From Acidicapsa ligni (lineage in GTDB: Bacteria; Acidobacteriota; Terriglobia; Terriglobales; Acidobacteriaceae), in contig NZ_JAGSYG010000003.1 of NCBI RefSeq assembly GCF_025685655.1, positions 682,001-746,000 of the forward strand: a DNA stretch of 64,000 nucleotides. The letters run 5' to 3'. Within the stretch, counting starts at the first letter, position 1, and each line of letters starts with the position of its first letter. Shown piece after piece: positions 17,333-26,935 of this stretch. A model generated the notes under the pieces. It saw nothing but the letters and a program-made list of their open reading frames with translations, searched no databases and was not told where the DNA came from. The translations under genes and the position numbers were made by a program.

Positions 17333-18157
17333 TTATCCGATGATTTCGTGCCGCTGGGCACCAAGATTGGAAATGCCGCACTCCAGTATGTCGCCCACAG
17401 CAAGGAAGCGATTTTTGCCCATTCCTACACCCGGCGGTGTCCCAGTCGCCAAAATATCGCCGGGAACCATCCTCATGTGGCGCGAGAAATAGGCAAGCAT
17501 CTCGTAGACCGGAAATATCATGTCACTCGTGTTGCCTTGCTGCTCATAGTTCCCATTGACCTTCGTCCACAAGTCAACATTCATTGGATCGATACCTGTT
17601 GTGAGATACGGGCCGATTGGGCCATACGTGGGACGGGACTTAGCACGAACGAGGTGGTGCTGGCGTTCGGCATCAACTTGAGTCGCACGATCAGAAACGT
17701 CGTTAAGACACACATAACCGAAAATGTAGTCAACTGCATCCTCGGCTTTGATGTCCTGTGCCTCGCGACCAATGACAATTGCAAGCTCAACTTCCCAATC
17801 TAGCTTGACGTCGGGATTTGGACCACGACGAATCGGGTCGAAAGGGCCAGTCAGGCAATATTGCGATTTTAGAAAAACTTCGGGCTCAGTCGGAGTTGGA
17901 ACTTTGAGTTCCTGGATGTGTTTCTTGTAGTTGAAACCCGTCGCCGGCACCTGGCGTACGCCGTGAATAGGTGCTAGATATTGCACTTCCCCGGTAATGG
18001 GCTTGAGCGATGCGACATCGAATTCATTCAGGACACCACTCGCTATCGCCTCGGGTGTGATATCGGGGATGAGGGATCGTAGGTCCAATAATTCGGTGCC
18101 GCTGACGAGTATTGGAATAACTGAAGCGCCTTGCTGGATACGCGCAAATTGTTTCAT
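17333..18157 (-). CDS. Fumarylacetoacetate hydrolase (FAH) family protein
   Basis: 274 residues from ATG 18157 with AGGAAGG just upstream. The FAH fold is shown by NYKKHIQE, FLKSQYCLTGPFDPIR, the metal-ligand motif LDWEVELAIVIG, FGYVCLNDVSDR and ILATGTPPGVGMG near the C-terminus. Members include acylpyruvases, oxaloacetate decarboxylases (FAHD1/YcgM type), ureidoglycolate lyase-like and catechol meta-pathway enzymes; all cleave or decarboxylate beta-keto or enol acids with Mg or Mn. The exact substrate cannot be read from the sequence. It lies between the carboxylate carrier and an orphan kinase on the same strand. Confidence 0.85.
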   Translation of the reverse strand: MKQFARIQQGASVIPILVSGTELLDLRSLIPDITPEAIASGVLNEFDVASLKPITGEVQYLAPIHGVRQVPATGFNYKKHIQELKVPTPTEPEVFLKSQYCLTGPFDPIRRGPNPDVKLDWEVELAIVIGREAQDIKAEDAVDYIFGYVCLNDVSDRATQVDAERQHHLVRAKSRPTYGPIGPYLTTGIDPMNVDLWTKVNGNYEQQGNTSDMIFPVYEMLAYFSRHMRMVPGDILATGTPPGVGMGKNRFLAVGDILECGISNLGAQRHEIIG

Positions 18158-18360
18158 AATCACCTTCCTGTGTTTCCGTGGGCTAGATCATACGAAGTTG
18201 TTGAATAGATAGAGGAATCGTCATAAAGCACTAATTCGCCTACACGTCCGATTCGGCGGATAGATACGAGAATCCGGTGAGGACTGTACATTCAACTTTG
18301 CCACCGGTCCGGTCATCTCCTGGCATGGGGAAATACTTCTCACGTCATTACGTCATTGAT

Positions 18361-19158
18361 TCATTCAGCCTCCCGTATGGAGCTTGCGTGTCTTCGAGAA
18401 GCAAGGACGGTCTTTGCAAATCGTAGAGCTAATATTGTGTAGCCGGGAGAACTCGCTTCAACCTGAAGACTCCCACCATACTCACGAGCGACATATGTAA
18501 CGATCGTGATGCCCAGCCCTCTCCCATCCTGCATATCTGCCGCGTCGATCGGCAAAGACAAACTCTTCCGCATCCATGCGGGAACGCCGGAGCCATTGTC
18601 CCTTACACGAATACAGACAAATGATGGTTCATCGTGAAGCGATATCTCGACCCTGCCGGGTTCGGCAGCACACCGGGATGCGTGACAGGCATTCAGCACC
18701 AAGTTGTACACAGCGCTGCTGACGATTGTCTTGTTGAAATGGGCGGCGATCGACGGTGAATCGCGAATCGAAATGTTTACCCCTGTAGCATGTGGATGCG
18801 GACGGATTGCTGCCGCAATCTCGTCAATTAAGCGATTGAAAGATTCCGTCACATCTTTCAGTGGAACGGCTCTCCTAGCATTAAAAAGAATGAAATCAAG
18901 CAGCTTAGTCACATCGCCTATGGCTAGTTTCAGTTCTTCGAAGAGTTGCTTGCGTTCGGTCTCTATTGCAGACTCACTCATGAACTCCGCATTGCAGTAA
19001 ACAATCGAAAGATGATGTCGTATGTCGTGGGATAACAACGGGGCAATGACCCTGACTAATGATTGGTTCGACCATGTGCCTAAACAGCGTTCAGGAGGGA
19101 GCATCTGATCGACATGGTCGATATCAGTGGACTTGTAGAGGATTGCAAAATGATCCAT
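18361..19158 (-). CDS. Soluble orphan sensor histidine kinase
   Basis: 265 residues from ATG 19158, which has GGGAG seven bases upstream (an earlier ATG at 19179 lacks a site). No membrane segment or recognisable sensor domain in the first ~50 residues. The dimerisation helix carries His in LLSHDIRHHLSIVYCNAEFM, followed by an HATPase with NLVLNACHAS, DNGSGVP and GRGLGITIV. No response regulator gene adjoins it. Placed in the middle of the alsS / FAH / AEC cluster on the same strand (78 bp after alsS), it may adjust expression of the cluster through one of the two LuxR-type regulators nearby; that is inference. Confidence 0.85.
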   Translation of the reverse strand: MDHFAILYKSTDIDHVDQMLPPERCLGTWSNQSLVRVIAPLLSHDIRHHLSIVYCNAEFMSESAIETERKQLFEELKLAIGDVTKLLDFILFNARRAVPLKDVTESFNRLIDEIAAAIRPHPHATGVNISIRDSPSIAAHFNKTIVSSAVYNLVLNACHASRCAAEPGRVEISLHDEPSFVCIRVRDNGSGVPAWMRKSLSLPIDAADMQDGRGLGITIVTYVAREYGGSLQVEASSPGYTILALRFAKTVLASRRHASSIREAE

Positions 19159-19236
19159 GGATTGACTCCCTGTTTTCATAAGCTATTTGCCATCCCGTGC
19201 CTCGCTACTAATGACGACTGCAAGTTCAAACCAGGT

Positions 19237-20916
19237 TTAATGGATGCTCCGTTCGTTTACCTGTTCGAAGAGCTTGTGATTATCGCGATAATCAACATGT
19301 ACTCCAATAAGCACTGGTCCCGGAATGTCGAAAGCTTTCTTGAGTACGGGAGCAATCTGATCTGGAGATCTAATGATGAACCCGCGAGCGCCGAAGGCTT
19401 CTGCGTATTGCACAGGATCTACTGGACCAAAGGTAGTACCCGAAGGTCGGCCATACTTTGCGACTTCCTGTACAGCGACCATGTCATAAGTTCCATCGAT
19501 GCAGATCATGTGAATGAGATTCGATTGAAGCCGGACGGCGGTTTCAAGCTCCATACCGGAAAAGAGGAAACCTCCATCACCCGAAACAGATAAGACCTTC
19601 TCCGCAGGACGCAGAAGCGCGGCCGCGATCGCCCATGGGAGCGCGACACCTAATGTTTGCTGGCCATTGCTGATCAATACCTGTCTGGCGCGAAAGCTAT
19701 AGAGGTACCTTGCTATCCAAAGGTGAAAGGAGCCCATGTCCAGACACAGAGTCATATCGGGCGTCAATATTCTATGTAGCTCAGAGACGAGCCTTAGCGG
19801 ATGGACAGGAATGCCATTCATCATTGCGGACGAGCGTGCCAGTTCCTCGCGGCTCTGAGCGATCTTATCGAGTTGCTTTTTGATGGATGGATCTGGAGCG
19901 CGAGGCGCGATAAGCGGAGTCAACAACTGAATGGTCGCGGCGATATTGCCTATCAGCTCTACGGTCGGGCTATAAGAGTTGTCGATATCTGCCGGAAGAG
20001 CGTCCACGTGGATAATGGTGCGTGTAATACCTTTATTCCAGAGGGCCGGCCAGTATTCGACGGGGTCATATCCTATGGTGATGATCAGATCGCCCGCCGC
20101 AAGAATCTCATCTGCGGGTTGATTGTTGATTTGACCAACCCGCCCGCCAAAGTTGCTGAAGAGATTTGTCGAGACAGCACCCGCGGCTTGAAAGGTTCCG
20201 ATTACCGGAAGCCTTCCGCGATCAATCAGCACATGAACTTCAACAGCGTTTTCCTGTTTACTCGCTAACAAGCCGAGCAGAACAACTGGAGTCTTCGCCT
20301 GATTAATAAGACGGGCGGCTTCCTTAATTGCGGCGGCGTCCGCGGGGCCGGTACCAGAGTACTCGGGTGGAGTGAGAATATCGCACCTGGCAGGTGCCAT
20401 CATAATGTCCATAGGTAGACTCACAAAGGCTGCGCCTGGCCTGTCTGACTCTGCGCTGCGAAACGCATTCGTGATTACTTCCGAGACTGATTCCGGCGAA
20501 TCGACCTCAGCGCTATACTTGGTTACCGGCCTCATGAGATTCACTGAGTCCATCGACTGATGAACCTTCTTCAGTCTGTCGGCGATGGGTACCGCCCCGC
20601 TGAACGCGATCACTGGATCCCCTTCAGTGTTTGCTGTGGCAAGTCCGGTAACAAGGTTCGAGACTCCTGGACCAGAAGTAGTGATTGCCACACCGGCTTT
20701 GCCGGTCAAGCGTCCTATACCTCCCGCGATGAAGGCGGCGTTCTGCTCGTGGCGGCAAACGACGGTTTGAATCGAGGAATCAACGAGAGTGTTAAATACC
20801 TTGTCGATCCTCGCTCCTGGCACTCCGAAGACCCATTTCACCTTCTGCTGTTCCAAGGTTTTGACAAGGACATCTGCGCCGCTGAACTGCTTGGTTTGCT
20901 GTTTATCGCTGGACAT
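19237..20916 (-). CDS. alsS: Acetolactate synthase, catabolic type
   Basis: 559 residues. ThDP enzyme that condenses two pyruvates to 2-acetolactate and CO2. Visible motifs: VFGVPGARIDKVF, RHEQNAAFIAGGIGRLTGK (active-site Glu), TTSGPGVSNLVTGLATA, and the cofactor motif GDGGFLFSGMELETAVRL followed by IDGTYDMVAVQ, where the metal-binding Asp is kept. This resembles AlsS/BudB rather than the FAD-dependent IlvB. No small regulatory subunit gene is nearby, as expected for the catabolic form. The ATG overlaps the stop codon of alsD (TAATG), so the two are translationally coupled. Together they make acetoin, a known response to acid and excess pyruvate. Confidence 0.93.
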   Translation of the reverse strand: MSSDKQQTKQFSGADVLVKTLEQQKVKWVFGVPGARIDKVFNTLVDSSIQTVVCRHEQNAAFIAGGIGRLTGKAGVAITTSGPGVSNLVTGLATANTEGDPVIAFSGAVPIADRLKKVHQSMDSVNLMRPVTKYSAEVDSPESVSEVITNAFRSAESDRPGAAFVSLPMDIMMAPARCDILTPPEYSGTGPADAAAIKEAARLINQAKTPVVLLGLLASKQENAVEVHVLIDRGRLPVIGTFQAAGAVSTNLFSNFGGRVGQINNQPADEILAAGDLIITIGYDPVEYWPALWNKGITRTIIHVDALPADIDNSYSPTVELIGNIAATIQLLTPLIAPRAPDPSIKKQLDKIAQSREELARSSAMMNGIPVHPLRLVSELHRILTPDMTLCLDMGSFHLWIARYLYSFRARQVLISNGQQTLGVALPWAIAAALLRPAEKVLSVSGDGGFLFSGMELETAVRLQSNLIHMICIDGTYDMVAVQEVAKYGRPSGTTFGPVDPVQYAEAFGARGFIIRSPDQIAPVLKKAFDIPGPVLIGVHVDYRDNHKLFEQVNERSIH

Positions 20917-21761
20917 TAGGCTTTTTCCTTTTGACGTGTTTGCTCTGCGAAGGCAAGATCTTTGGAGGTGTCTTTCGTGAGGTCGGCTCGTAGAAATTCT
21001 TCTGACTCAGGGAGAGCGAGATGGAAATCGTTCAGCCTCTCAACACGCACGCGAAGGTTTGTGCCGCTGCACTCGAGCAGGTGCCCTCCCTTGGTGCGGT
21101 CCTCCGAGAGAAAATGAAAGTGATAGCCGACAATATTGAATGTCTTGGAGAACAGAGGAGCCCAAATGCCCACGAGCGTTCCTTCGATATCCTTGAAATT
21201 GAACTCAGGCTGAGTCGTGGCAGCTTGCGCCAGTGGAATCCCATTCAATGTCGGCTTCATAGCTCGGGTATGAATGTGCTTGAAACGACCATCGATGCGG
21301 AAGGCGTAGAAGAGATTGTTGGAATCGCGATACCGATCGCAGGCCCGAGTGAGATATTCCAGGCTCGTAACGGATTCTATGGTCTGATCTTGGTCTGCTA
21401 CAAAGCGAACGACCACAGCGAAAGGTGTTCCTGTATCGTCGACAACCCTAGCAACGGTGCCGTTGCCGCGCACTTGATAGATACTGCCGTCGAGCACGAC
21501 CATCTCGCCGTCGAGGTTATCGAATGTGCCAAGCCCGAGGTCACCATAGTTGAGCAGATCGCTGCTGGAGACGGCTCTTTCGTAGATGCCTTGAACTAAC
21601 GCTGCTGATGTAGAAACCTGGAAGAGTGTGTGAAGCGGAACACCGAGGCACCGCGACAATGTACTCGTGACAAGATGGTCGATAGATTCGCCGCTATCCT
21701 TGGATCGCTGCTCAAGGACTGTTTGGAGAGATTGCGAAATCTGACAATTGAGAGTAGGCAT
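20916..21761 (-). CDS. alsD: Alpha-acetolactate decarboxylase
   Basis: 281 residues from ATG 21761, with GCGGAGAA upstream. It converts 2-acetolactate to acetoin and CO2 with a zinc ion. Family motifs: STSAALVQGIYERAVSSSDL, GDLGLGTFDNLDGEMVVLDG, and the metal site GYHFHFLSEDRTKGGH, which supplies the three His ligands. The N-terminal ~50 residues are longer than in the smallest homologues and look like a helical extension. The gene precedes and overlaps alsS. A relic of a second copy lies upstream of the next gene at 23231-23485. Confidence 0.93.
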   Translation of the reverse strand: MPTLNCQISQSLQTVLEQRSKDSGESIDHLVTSTLSRCLGVPLHTLFQVSTSAALVQGIYERAVSSSDLLNYGDLGLGTFDNLDGEMVVLDGSIYQVRGNGTVARVVDDTGTPFAVVVRFVADQDQTIESVTSLEYLTRACDRYRDSNNLFYAFRIDGRFKHIHTRAMKPTLNGIPLAQAATTQPEFNFKDIEGTLVGIWAPLFSKTFNIVGYHFHFLSEDRTKGGHLLECSGTNLRVRVERLNDFHLALPESEEFLRADLTKDTSKDLAFAEQTRQKEKA

Positions 21762-21831
21762 CAATGTTCTCCGCGATGTTCAGCAAGCGTCGTGTCGCCG
21801 CCCACCGATTCGCTGTTTGCACCGGAGGCTG

Positions 21832-23091
21832 CTATTTCAGGACTACTTGTTTCTCTTCGGGTATTTTCTTAATGCTGCCTGCATCCAGATTCAGATGTTG
21901 TGCGACAACTTCGGCAGGGAGATGCCTCAACCAATTGTTCAGCGACACGTCCTGGAACAGGTCGGAAGCAAAAAGCTCTAGAAAGACGAGATCTGTATCT
22001 CCCGTATTTTCGACGTAATGGCCGGCAACAGCCGGAACGTAGCCCACATCATTGGCGTTGTAATCCATGGTTCGTGCGTTACCAACCGGGGTAAAGACCG
22101 TCATCCTTCCCTTACCTGCTACATAAAACTGCCATTCCGAGGATGTTGGATGCCAGTGGAGTTCACGCATCCCGCCAGGCTTGATCGTCACTAACCCTGC
22201 GGCAATATTCCTCGAGACGGGGAAATTTCGCGAATCCACAATACGAACTTCACCGCCGCTCGTTGCCTTCGTAGGCAGCATAGACTTCATCTTGAAGGTA
22301 TATTGAAGTCGATTTTCCAGCGCTTTGCCAATCTGCGTTTTATCCCGATCGAGCGTCCCAGGCAGTTCTCCCGGAAAGATGTAGAGCGCACCGGTTGGCA
22401 ATTTTGCCAGAGCCGCGTCGTCCAGACCGAAGTTCTTTCTCAACACCTCTGGGGGTGTGTGTGCAACCCATTCCGAGAGAAGAAACGTACCATCTTCGGA
22501 AAATGATCCTTGAGGAAATACCAAAAGGAATTCGGTGCCGTCCGGGCCAAGTCCCTGAATGGAGTGAGGGTATCCTGCCGGAAAGACCCAGAGATCCCCT
22601 TCGCTTACGTCCTCAATGAACATCGACCCGTCTGGATTCATCACTGTCACCCGCGCGCTGCCATAGAGCACATAGGCCCACTCGTCTGCCGTATGCCAAT
22701 GCAATTCGCGGAAACTTCCCGCAGTTAATCGCATATTGACACCCGCTATGTCTCTTGAAGATGGAAACTCGCGTTCTGTCACCTGATGTGTCCAGCCACC
22801 TTCTTCTACCCTCTTCTTGGTTAAATCGAAGGAATACCAGATGGGCACTGTATCGCCAGAATCAGTTGGAGGCGGCATGTTGGAATTAGGATTCTCGTCC
22901 AGAATCGTCTTATTCTCTTGCCCTGGATTACTCGATGAATGGTCGTGCTCCGCTTTTCGAATATTTGCTCGCTCCTGCGCATCCGCAGTAAGTCCAGTGA
23001 CTGCCACTGCTGCTAGCGCCGCCGAGCCGGCTCCCAGAAATCTCCTTCGAGAGTGGTTTTCTATGATGGTTTTATCCATTTCGTTTTTCAT
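21832..23091 (-). CDS. oxdC: Bicupin oxalate decarboxylase family protein with Tat-type signal
   Basis: 419 residues. N-terminal SRRRFLGAGSAALAAVAV is a twin-arginine export signal. Two cupin domains follow, each with a manganese site: RELHWHTADEWAYV with PAGYPHSIQG, and RELHWHPTSSEWQFYV with PAVAGHYVENTG. The lid over the first site reads FSEDGTF, keeping the Glu that in Bacillus OxdC (SENST loop) directs decarboxylation of oxalate to formate rather than oxidation. The reaction uses a proton. AGAGGAG precedes the ATG. It heads the cluster alsD-alsS-kinase-FAH-AEC, 70 bp before alsD. Export would place it in the periplasm. Confidence 0.88.
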   Translation of the reverse strand: MKNEMDKTIIENHSRRRFLGAGSAALAAVAVTGLTADAQERANIRKAEHDHSSSNPGQENKTILDENPNSNMPPPTDSGDTVPIWYSFDLTKKRVEEGGWTHQVTEREFPSSRDIAGVNMRLTAGSFRELHWHTADEWAYVLYGSARVTVMNPDGSMFIEDVSEGDLWVFPAGYPHSIQGLGPDGTEFLLVFPQGSFSEDGTFLLSEWVAHTPPEVLRKNFGLDDAALAKLPTGALYIFPGELPGTLDRDKTQIGKALENRLQYTFKMKSMLPTKATSGGEVRIVDSRNFPVSRNIAAGLVTIKPGGMRELHWHPTSSEWQFYVAGKGRMTVFTPVGNARTMDYNANDVGYVPAVAGHYVENTGDTDLVFLELFASDLFQDVSLNNWLRHLPAEVVAQHLNLDAGSIKKIPEEKQVVLK

Positions 23092-23230
23092 TCATGACTC
23101 CTCTAAATCTGTCGTCGAACGCCGCTCTTGCGAAACCCACTTACAAATGTGGAGCGCGCAATTCAAAATTGCCTCGCACCTTCTGACTAGCAGAGGCCAA
23201 GACTGGGCCGTGTTAGTTAGGCGAGCCGCC

Positions 23231-23485
23231 TCATCGAGTGATCTCCCGCGTACCGAGTCTGAAATCATCATGTTCAAAGAGGGTTCTGGATGAGACCGCA
23301 CCTTGACTCACCCTTCAACCAGTGCCGCGGCAGTAGAAATTAGAAACACGCGGTGACCATCCGACTTCAGATACTCGCTCACAGCCCGTTGAGACGATGT
23401 TGCCGACGGGTGTTCCGCGCGCCGCCGTCGCTTCCTTCAAAGCGTCGCAGAGCGATGCTGTAACGACAGCCGTGAGAGTGGCCAT
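23231..23485 (-). pseudogene. Remnant of a second acetolactate decarboxylase (N-terminal part)
   Basis: ATG 23485, with a GGGGGA ribosome binding site, begins MATLTAVVTASLCDALKEAT and GTPVGNIVST. One base later in frame it continues VSEYLKSDGHRVFLIST and AAALVEG, and after a second frame change GAVSSRTLFEHDDFRLGT. These align with the alsD product nearby (STSAALVQG, RAVSSSDLLNYGDLGLGT). After DFRLGT the similarity is lost and a stop follows. Two frame changes and the missing zinc site make it a dead duplicate. The gap between it and oxdC (23092-23230) shows nothing else, nor does 23486-23688 apart from a short weak frame. Confidence 0.7.
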
Positions 23486-23688
23486 ATGTCCCCCGTGATC
23501 ACAATCTCGAAAACAAATCGCGAAGCCGCAGCGTGTGCCTCTGCAGCCTTATCGAATGTTCAGCGCATCATTGTCGCGATGCACTACCGAGATTACGGGG
23601 TCATACAGGAGAACGAAACGTTAGAAGGAATGGTGTCGGCCCTACATTTTTCTTTAGGGCTCATGGGCGATGGTCGTTCTCAAGTGGT

Positions 23689-26600
23689 CTAGCGTCGTCG
23701 GCTCTTATGCAAGCGCGAAATGATTGCTTTCAGGAACAAGTTCCACACATCGCGCTTCTTCTCCGGGAAGATAACATGCGCAGGCACAATGAGTTCAACG
23801 CGGGTTCCTGCTCCAGGAGTACTCGTTACGTCGAGCACGCCGCCGATACGTTGAGCCCGTTCCGTCATACCCTGCAACCCGAAATGACCTGGTCTACCGC
23901 CACGCAACACAACCGGATCAATACCCCTGCCGTTGTCCACAACAGTAAGGACAACGCCTTTCGTATAGCTAATTTGCACCTGTATCCGACTGGCTCCTGA
24001 GTGCTGATACGCGTTTCGAATTGCTTCGTATCCGATGCGATAAATTTCGTCGCGCATAATCGGATGGACTTGAGTCGTCACGCCGTGAACAGTAAATTCA
24101 ACCTGCATCTGAGTTTTGATGGAGCATTCATCGATTACTCGCTGAAGATCCTCTACCAAATCGTTCTTCCGACTCATGGACAATCTCAACGAAGTAATGG
24201 CAGCGCGCTCCTCCTCGATCGCGTGGCCCAGGCAAATCGACAATCGCTCCATTACGCGGTGCAGATAGTTAGCTTCGAGAGGTTCGTCTAGCGCGACATC
24301 CGCAAGCATCTTGCTGCCCTCAACAGTTTGCAGCATGGTGTCATGTAGCTCGCGGGCCAAACGGGTTCGTTCGGCCACGCGTTCATCAAACCGTGCGTTC
24401 ATTGCGGACGCGATCTGATGGAGCCGTATACGGTGAAGAGACCACACAACCATTGCTGTCAGTACAACGCATAAAAGGCGGAACCATGCCGTTTGATACC
24501 AGGCAGGAAGCAAGCTGAAATCCAGCGCGGCGCCTACTTCATTCCAAACGCCGGCGTTGTTGCAGGCGACGACTCGAAATCTGTACTTTCCAGGAGGGAG
24601 GTCGTTGTAAAAAGCCTGTCGACGCGTTCCAGCATCCTGCCAATCTGCATCATGATCGACTAGCCGATAACGAAAACGAACCTTTTGTGGAGACACATAG
24701 CTAAGTGCCGTGTAGTCCACTTCGATGTCGCGCGTACGAGAAGGTAGAAGAAGATTGGGCTGAGCTAAATAGATACGCCTGTCGGCGATGATTCTTTCCA
24801 CATGGACAGGTGGAGGGATATGGTTTTCCGCCAGGTGTTGAGGATCGATCATTAGCAATGCAAAACCGCTACTAAACCATAACCGCCCGTCAACTGACGT
24901 AGCGCCGGCGTTGAACGGCGCGACACCGGTCTCTAGGCCATCCAATGCGTCGAGTATAGTGATCTGTACCTTGCTATCTGGTTTTAGCCACCATCGATCA
25001 AGTTCACGTTTAGCAACTTTGATTAATCCACACTGTGCATTGAGCCACAGCCCTCCCTCGCTGTCGAGCGCCATGGCATTGATGCGATCACAGGGAAGTC
25101 CATTCCGGACAGTGAGTGTCTGTTGCCTACCGTGGCCCCACGCAATGAGACCGTACTGCGTGGCTCCAAGCACATCACCATCCTTGGTTGTCAGGAGGTC
25201 CCTTACAGTACTGCCTGATCCGTGACGAAAGGTGAAGGTCTCCAATTTCCCGAGACGATATCGAGCCAAATCGCCCGTCCATAGTCCCAACCAGATCCCG
25301 TTCTCTGCGTCGGCCGCGAGACTTTGAGCAGTTGGTATCCGCGAGACTGGTATCACATCAAGGACTCGCATATTTCGTATGCGAAGAAGCCGCCCCTCCG
25401 AGCCGCCTCCCGCCTCAGCCCAGATATTGTGATCCGTATCTTCAGTGATAGCGTGAATCAATCCCGTCGGACTCTTGTCCGGCATGTCGACCAGACGAAA
25501 TCTCCCGTTTTGATAGACCCTGAGTGTATTGTCGACTCCAGTCCATAACCGTCCCATATGGTCCTCGACCATGGCGGTCACCTGGGTTCCTGGCAGCCCC
25601 TCCCCCATGCGAATTGACCCCAGGGCGCCGTCGCGCCAAAAATTCAGTCCCTCCGCACTTCCAATCCAGACGGTGCCATCGCGCGAAGCGGCGAGGGAGT
25701 CGACCTCAGTACCAGCCAATCCCTCGTGCGTCGAGTAGGTGGCCACCGACAAGTCACGGAAGTTGTCCAGGCCTCTTGTAGTGACGGCCCAGATGTTTCC
25801 CTCGCGGTCCTCATAAAGACTCAGCACACTATCGCTGGAGAGCCCATCGGCTTTGCCGAAATGATCTACCTTGTCGCCTACAACACGATAGATTCCGTCG
25901 CGCGCTGTGCCGACCCACAGGCTCCCCGCGTGATCAAGCAACAGTGTGAGTACCTCCAGTCTGGACCCATCGAATTTGCCCATGACAAAAGGTTTCCAGG
26001 TGTCGTTGGCCAGACGCAGAAGTCCCAGACCGGGCCCTCTCACAGCCGTTCCAGCCCAGGGTGGTCCGTTGAGGGGGAAGGCAAGGGACACCACTCCTCC
26101 TTGACCCACATTCGATCTCAACCCATTGAGTGCGTAAAGATGGGATGCGCGCGGTTTCCATCGAAGAATTGCGGTGTCGCTGCCTATCCAGATATTTCCG
26201 TAAGCATCTTCTCCTATCGACTGGCCGCGGTCTCCATTAAAGGGAATCTCATCGGCTTTCCCATAGCACTGCAATTTGGAGTCGATGACGCGACAAAGCG
26301 ATCCCCGGGGTTTGTCGAGGGAAAAATGCGGAACCCACACTTGTCCGTGTTTGTCTTCGAGGATGTCGCCGATCATTCCCGGCGTATCGTCATAATTCGT
26401 GAGTTGGCCATCCTTCCAGCGGCTCAACCCAACTACCGTTCCTATCCATAAACTTCCGTCGCGTCCACCTAGGAGTGAGTGGATCCGTGGTGAGGGCAGC
26501 TGTTGATTAGAAGAATTGATGGCGGACCATGGCACAAATCTCGTGCCATCGAATCGTATGAGGCCATCGGCTGTACCGATCCAAATATAGCCATCAGCAG

Positions 26601-26775
26601 TTTGCGTAATTGCTTCGGGCCCACCGCTGAAATAGCCTTCCCGCATCCCCCATGCAGTGTGTGCATACTGCGAGATACGGCGGTCTGGATTGAGCGCAAC
26701 TATAGTTTGTGTCGAGAGCAGTACGCAAACCAAGCATAACGAACTTGCCCTTGCGAGATTCATTGATATATTCAC
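23689..26775 (-). CDS. Two-component sensor histidine kinase with periplasmic beta-propeller (second copy)
   Basis: 1028 residues, same architecture as the kinase at 9881-12922: signal segment, Reg_prop repeats (TADGYIWIGTADGLIRFDG, EDREGNIWAVTTRGLDNFR), Y_Y_Y domain (DADWQDAGTRRQAFYNDLPP), membrane helix near 760-790, HisKA_3 with His811 in RELHDTMLQT, and HATPase with NAYQHS and DNGRGID. GTG 26775 or ATG 26763 may be the start. The sensor domains of the two kinases are clearly paralogous but not near-identical, so an old duplication or two acquisitions is likely. Its response regulator gene lies upstream on the same strand. Confidence 0.93.
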   Translation of the reverse strand: MNISMNLARASSLCLVCVLLSTQTIVALNPDRRISQYAHTAWGMREGYFSGGPEAITQTADGYIWIGTADGLIRFDGTRFVPWSAINSSNQQLPSPRIHSLLGGRDGSLWIGTVVGLSRWKDGQLTNYDDTPGMIGDILEDKHGQVWVPHFSLDKPRGSLCRVIDSKLQCYGKADEIPFNGDRGQSIGEDAYGNIWIGSDTAILRWKPRASHLYALNGLRSNVGQGGVVSLAFPLNGPPWAGTAVRGPGLGLLRLANDTWKPFVMGKFDGSRLEVLTLLLDHAGSLWVGTARDGIYRVVGDKVDHFGKADGLSSDSVLSLYEDREGNIWAVTTRGLDNFRDLSVATYSTHEGLAGTEVDSLAASRDGTVWIGSAEGLNFWRDGALGSIRMGEGLPGTQVTAMVEDHMGRLWTGVDNTLRVYQNGRFRLVDMPDKSPTGLIHAITEDTDHNIWAEAGGGSEGRLLRIRNMRVLDVIPVSRIPTAQSLAADAENGIWLGLWTGDLARYRLGKLETFTFRHGSGSTVRDLLTTKDGDVLGATQYGLIAWGHGRQQTLTVRNGLPCDRINAMALDSEGGLWLNAQCGLIKVAKRELDRWWLKPDSKVQITILDALDGLETGVAPFNAGATSVDGRLWFSSGFALLMIDPQHLAENHIPPPVHVERIIADRRIYLAQPNLLLPSRTRDIEVDYTALSYVSPQKVRFRYRLVDHDADWQDAGTRRQAFYNDLPPGKYRFRVVACNNAGVWNEVGAALDFSLLPAWYQTAWFRLLCVVLTAMVVWSLHRIRLHQIASAMNARFDERVAERTRLARELHDTMLQTVEGSKMLADVALDEPLEANYLHRVMERLSICLGHAIEEERAAITSLRLSMSRKNDLVEDLQRVIDECSIKTQMQVEFTVHGVTTQVHPIMRDEIYRIGYEAIRNAYQHSGASRIQVQISYTKGVVLTVVDNGRGIDPVVLRGGRPGHFGLQGMTERAQRIGGVLDVTSTPGAGTRVELIVPAHVIFPEKKRDVWNLFLKAIISRLHKSRRR

Positions 26776-26935
26776 TCTTCGCAGGGAGCAGCCCCAATCT
26801 CGTTAACAGCCAATCAAAACTGAACAGCCAAACCCTACGTTCTGTCGATAGACCTTCAACATTAGTCTCGTTCCCAACGTCTCGATAACATCTGAATATG
26901 CTATGCAGAAGCTATAGAAAACTTGAGGTTGGAAA

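Noticed and set aside
23486..23692. 68-residue plus-strand frame between the alsD relic and the kinase
   Set aside because: Reads somewhat like a protein but has no ribosome binding site or recognised relatives, and abuts the divergent relic start; too weak to list.
25726..26451. 241-residue plus-strand frame
   Set aside because: Shadow of the propeller kinase on the minus strand.
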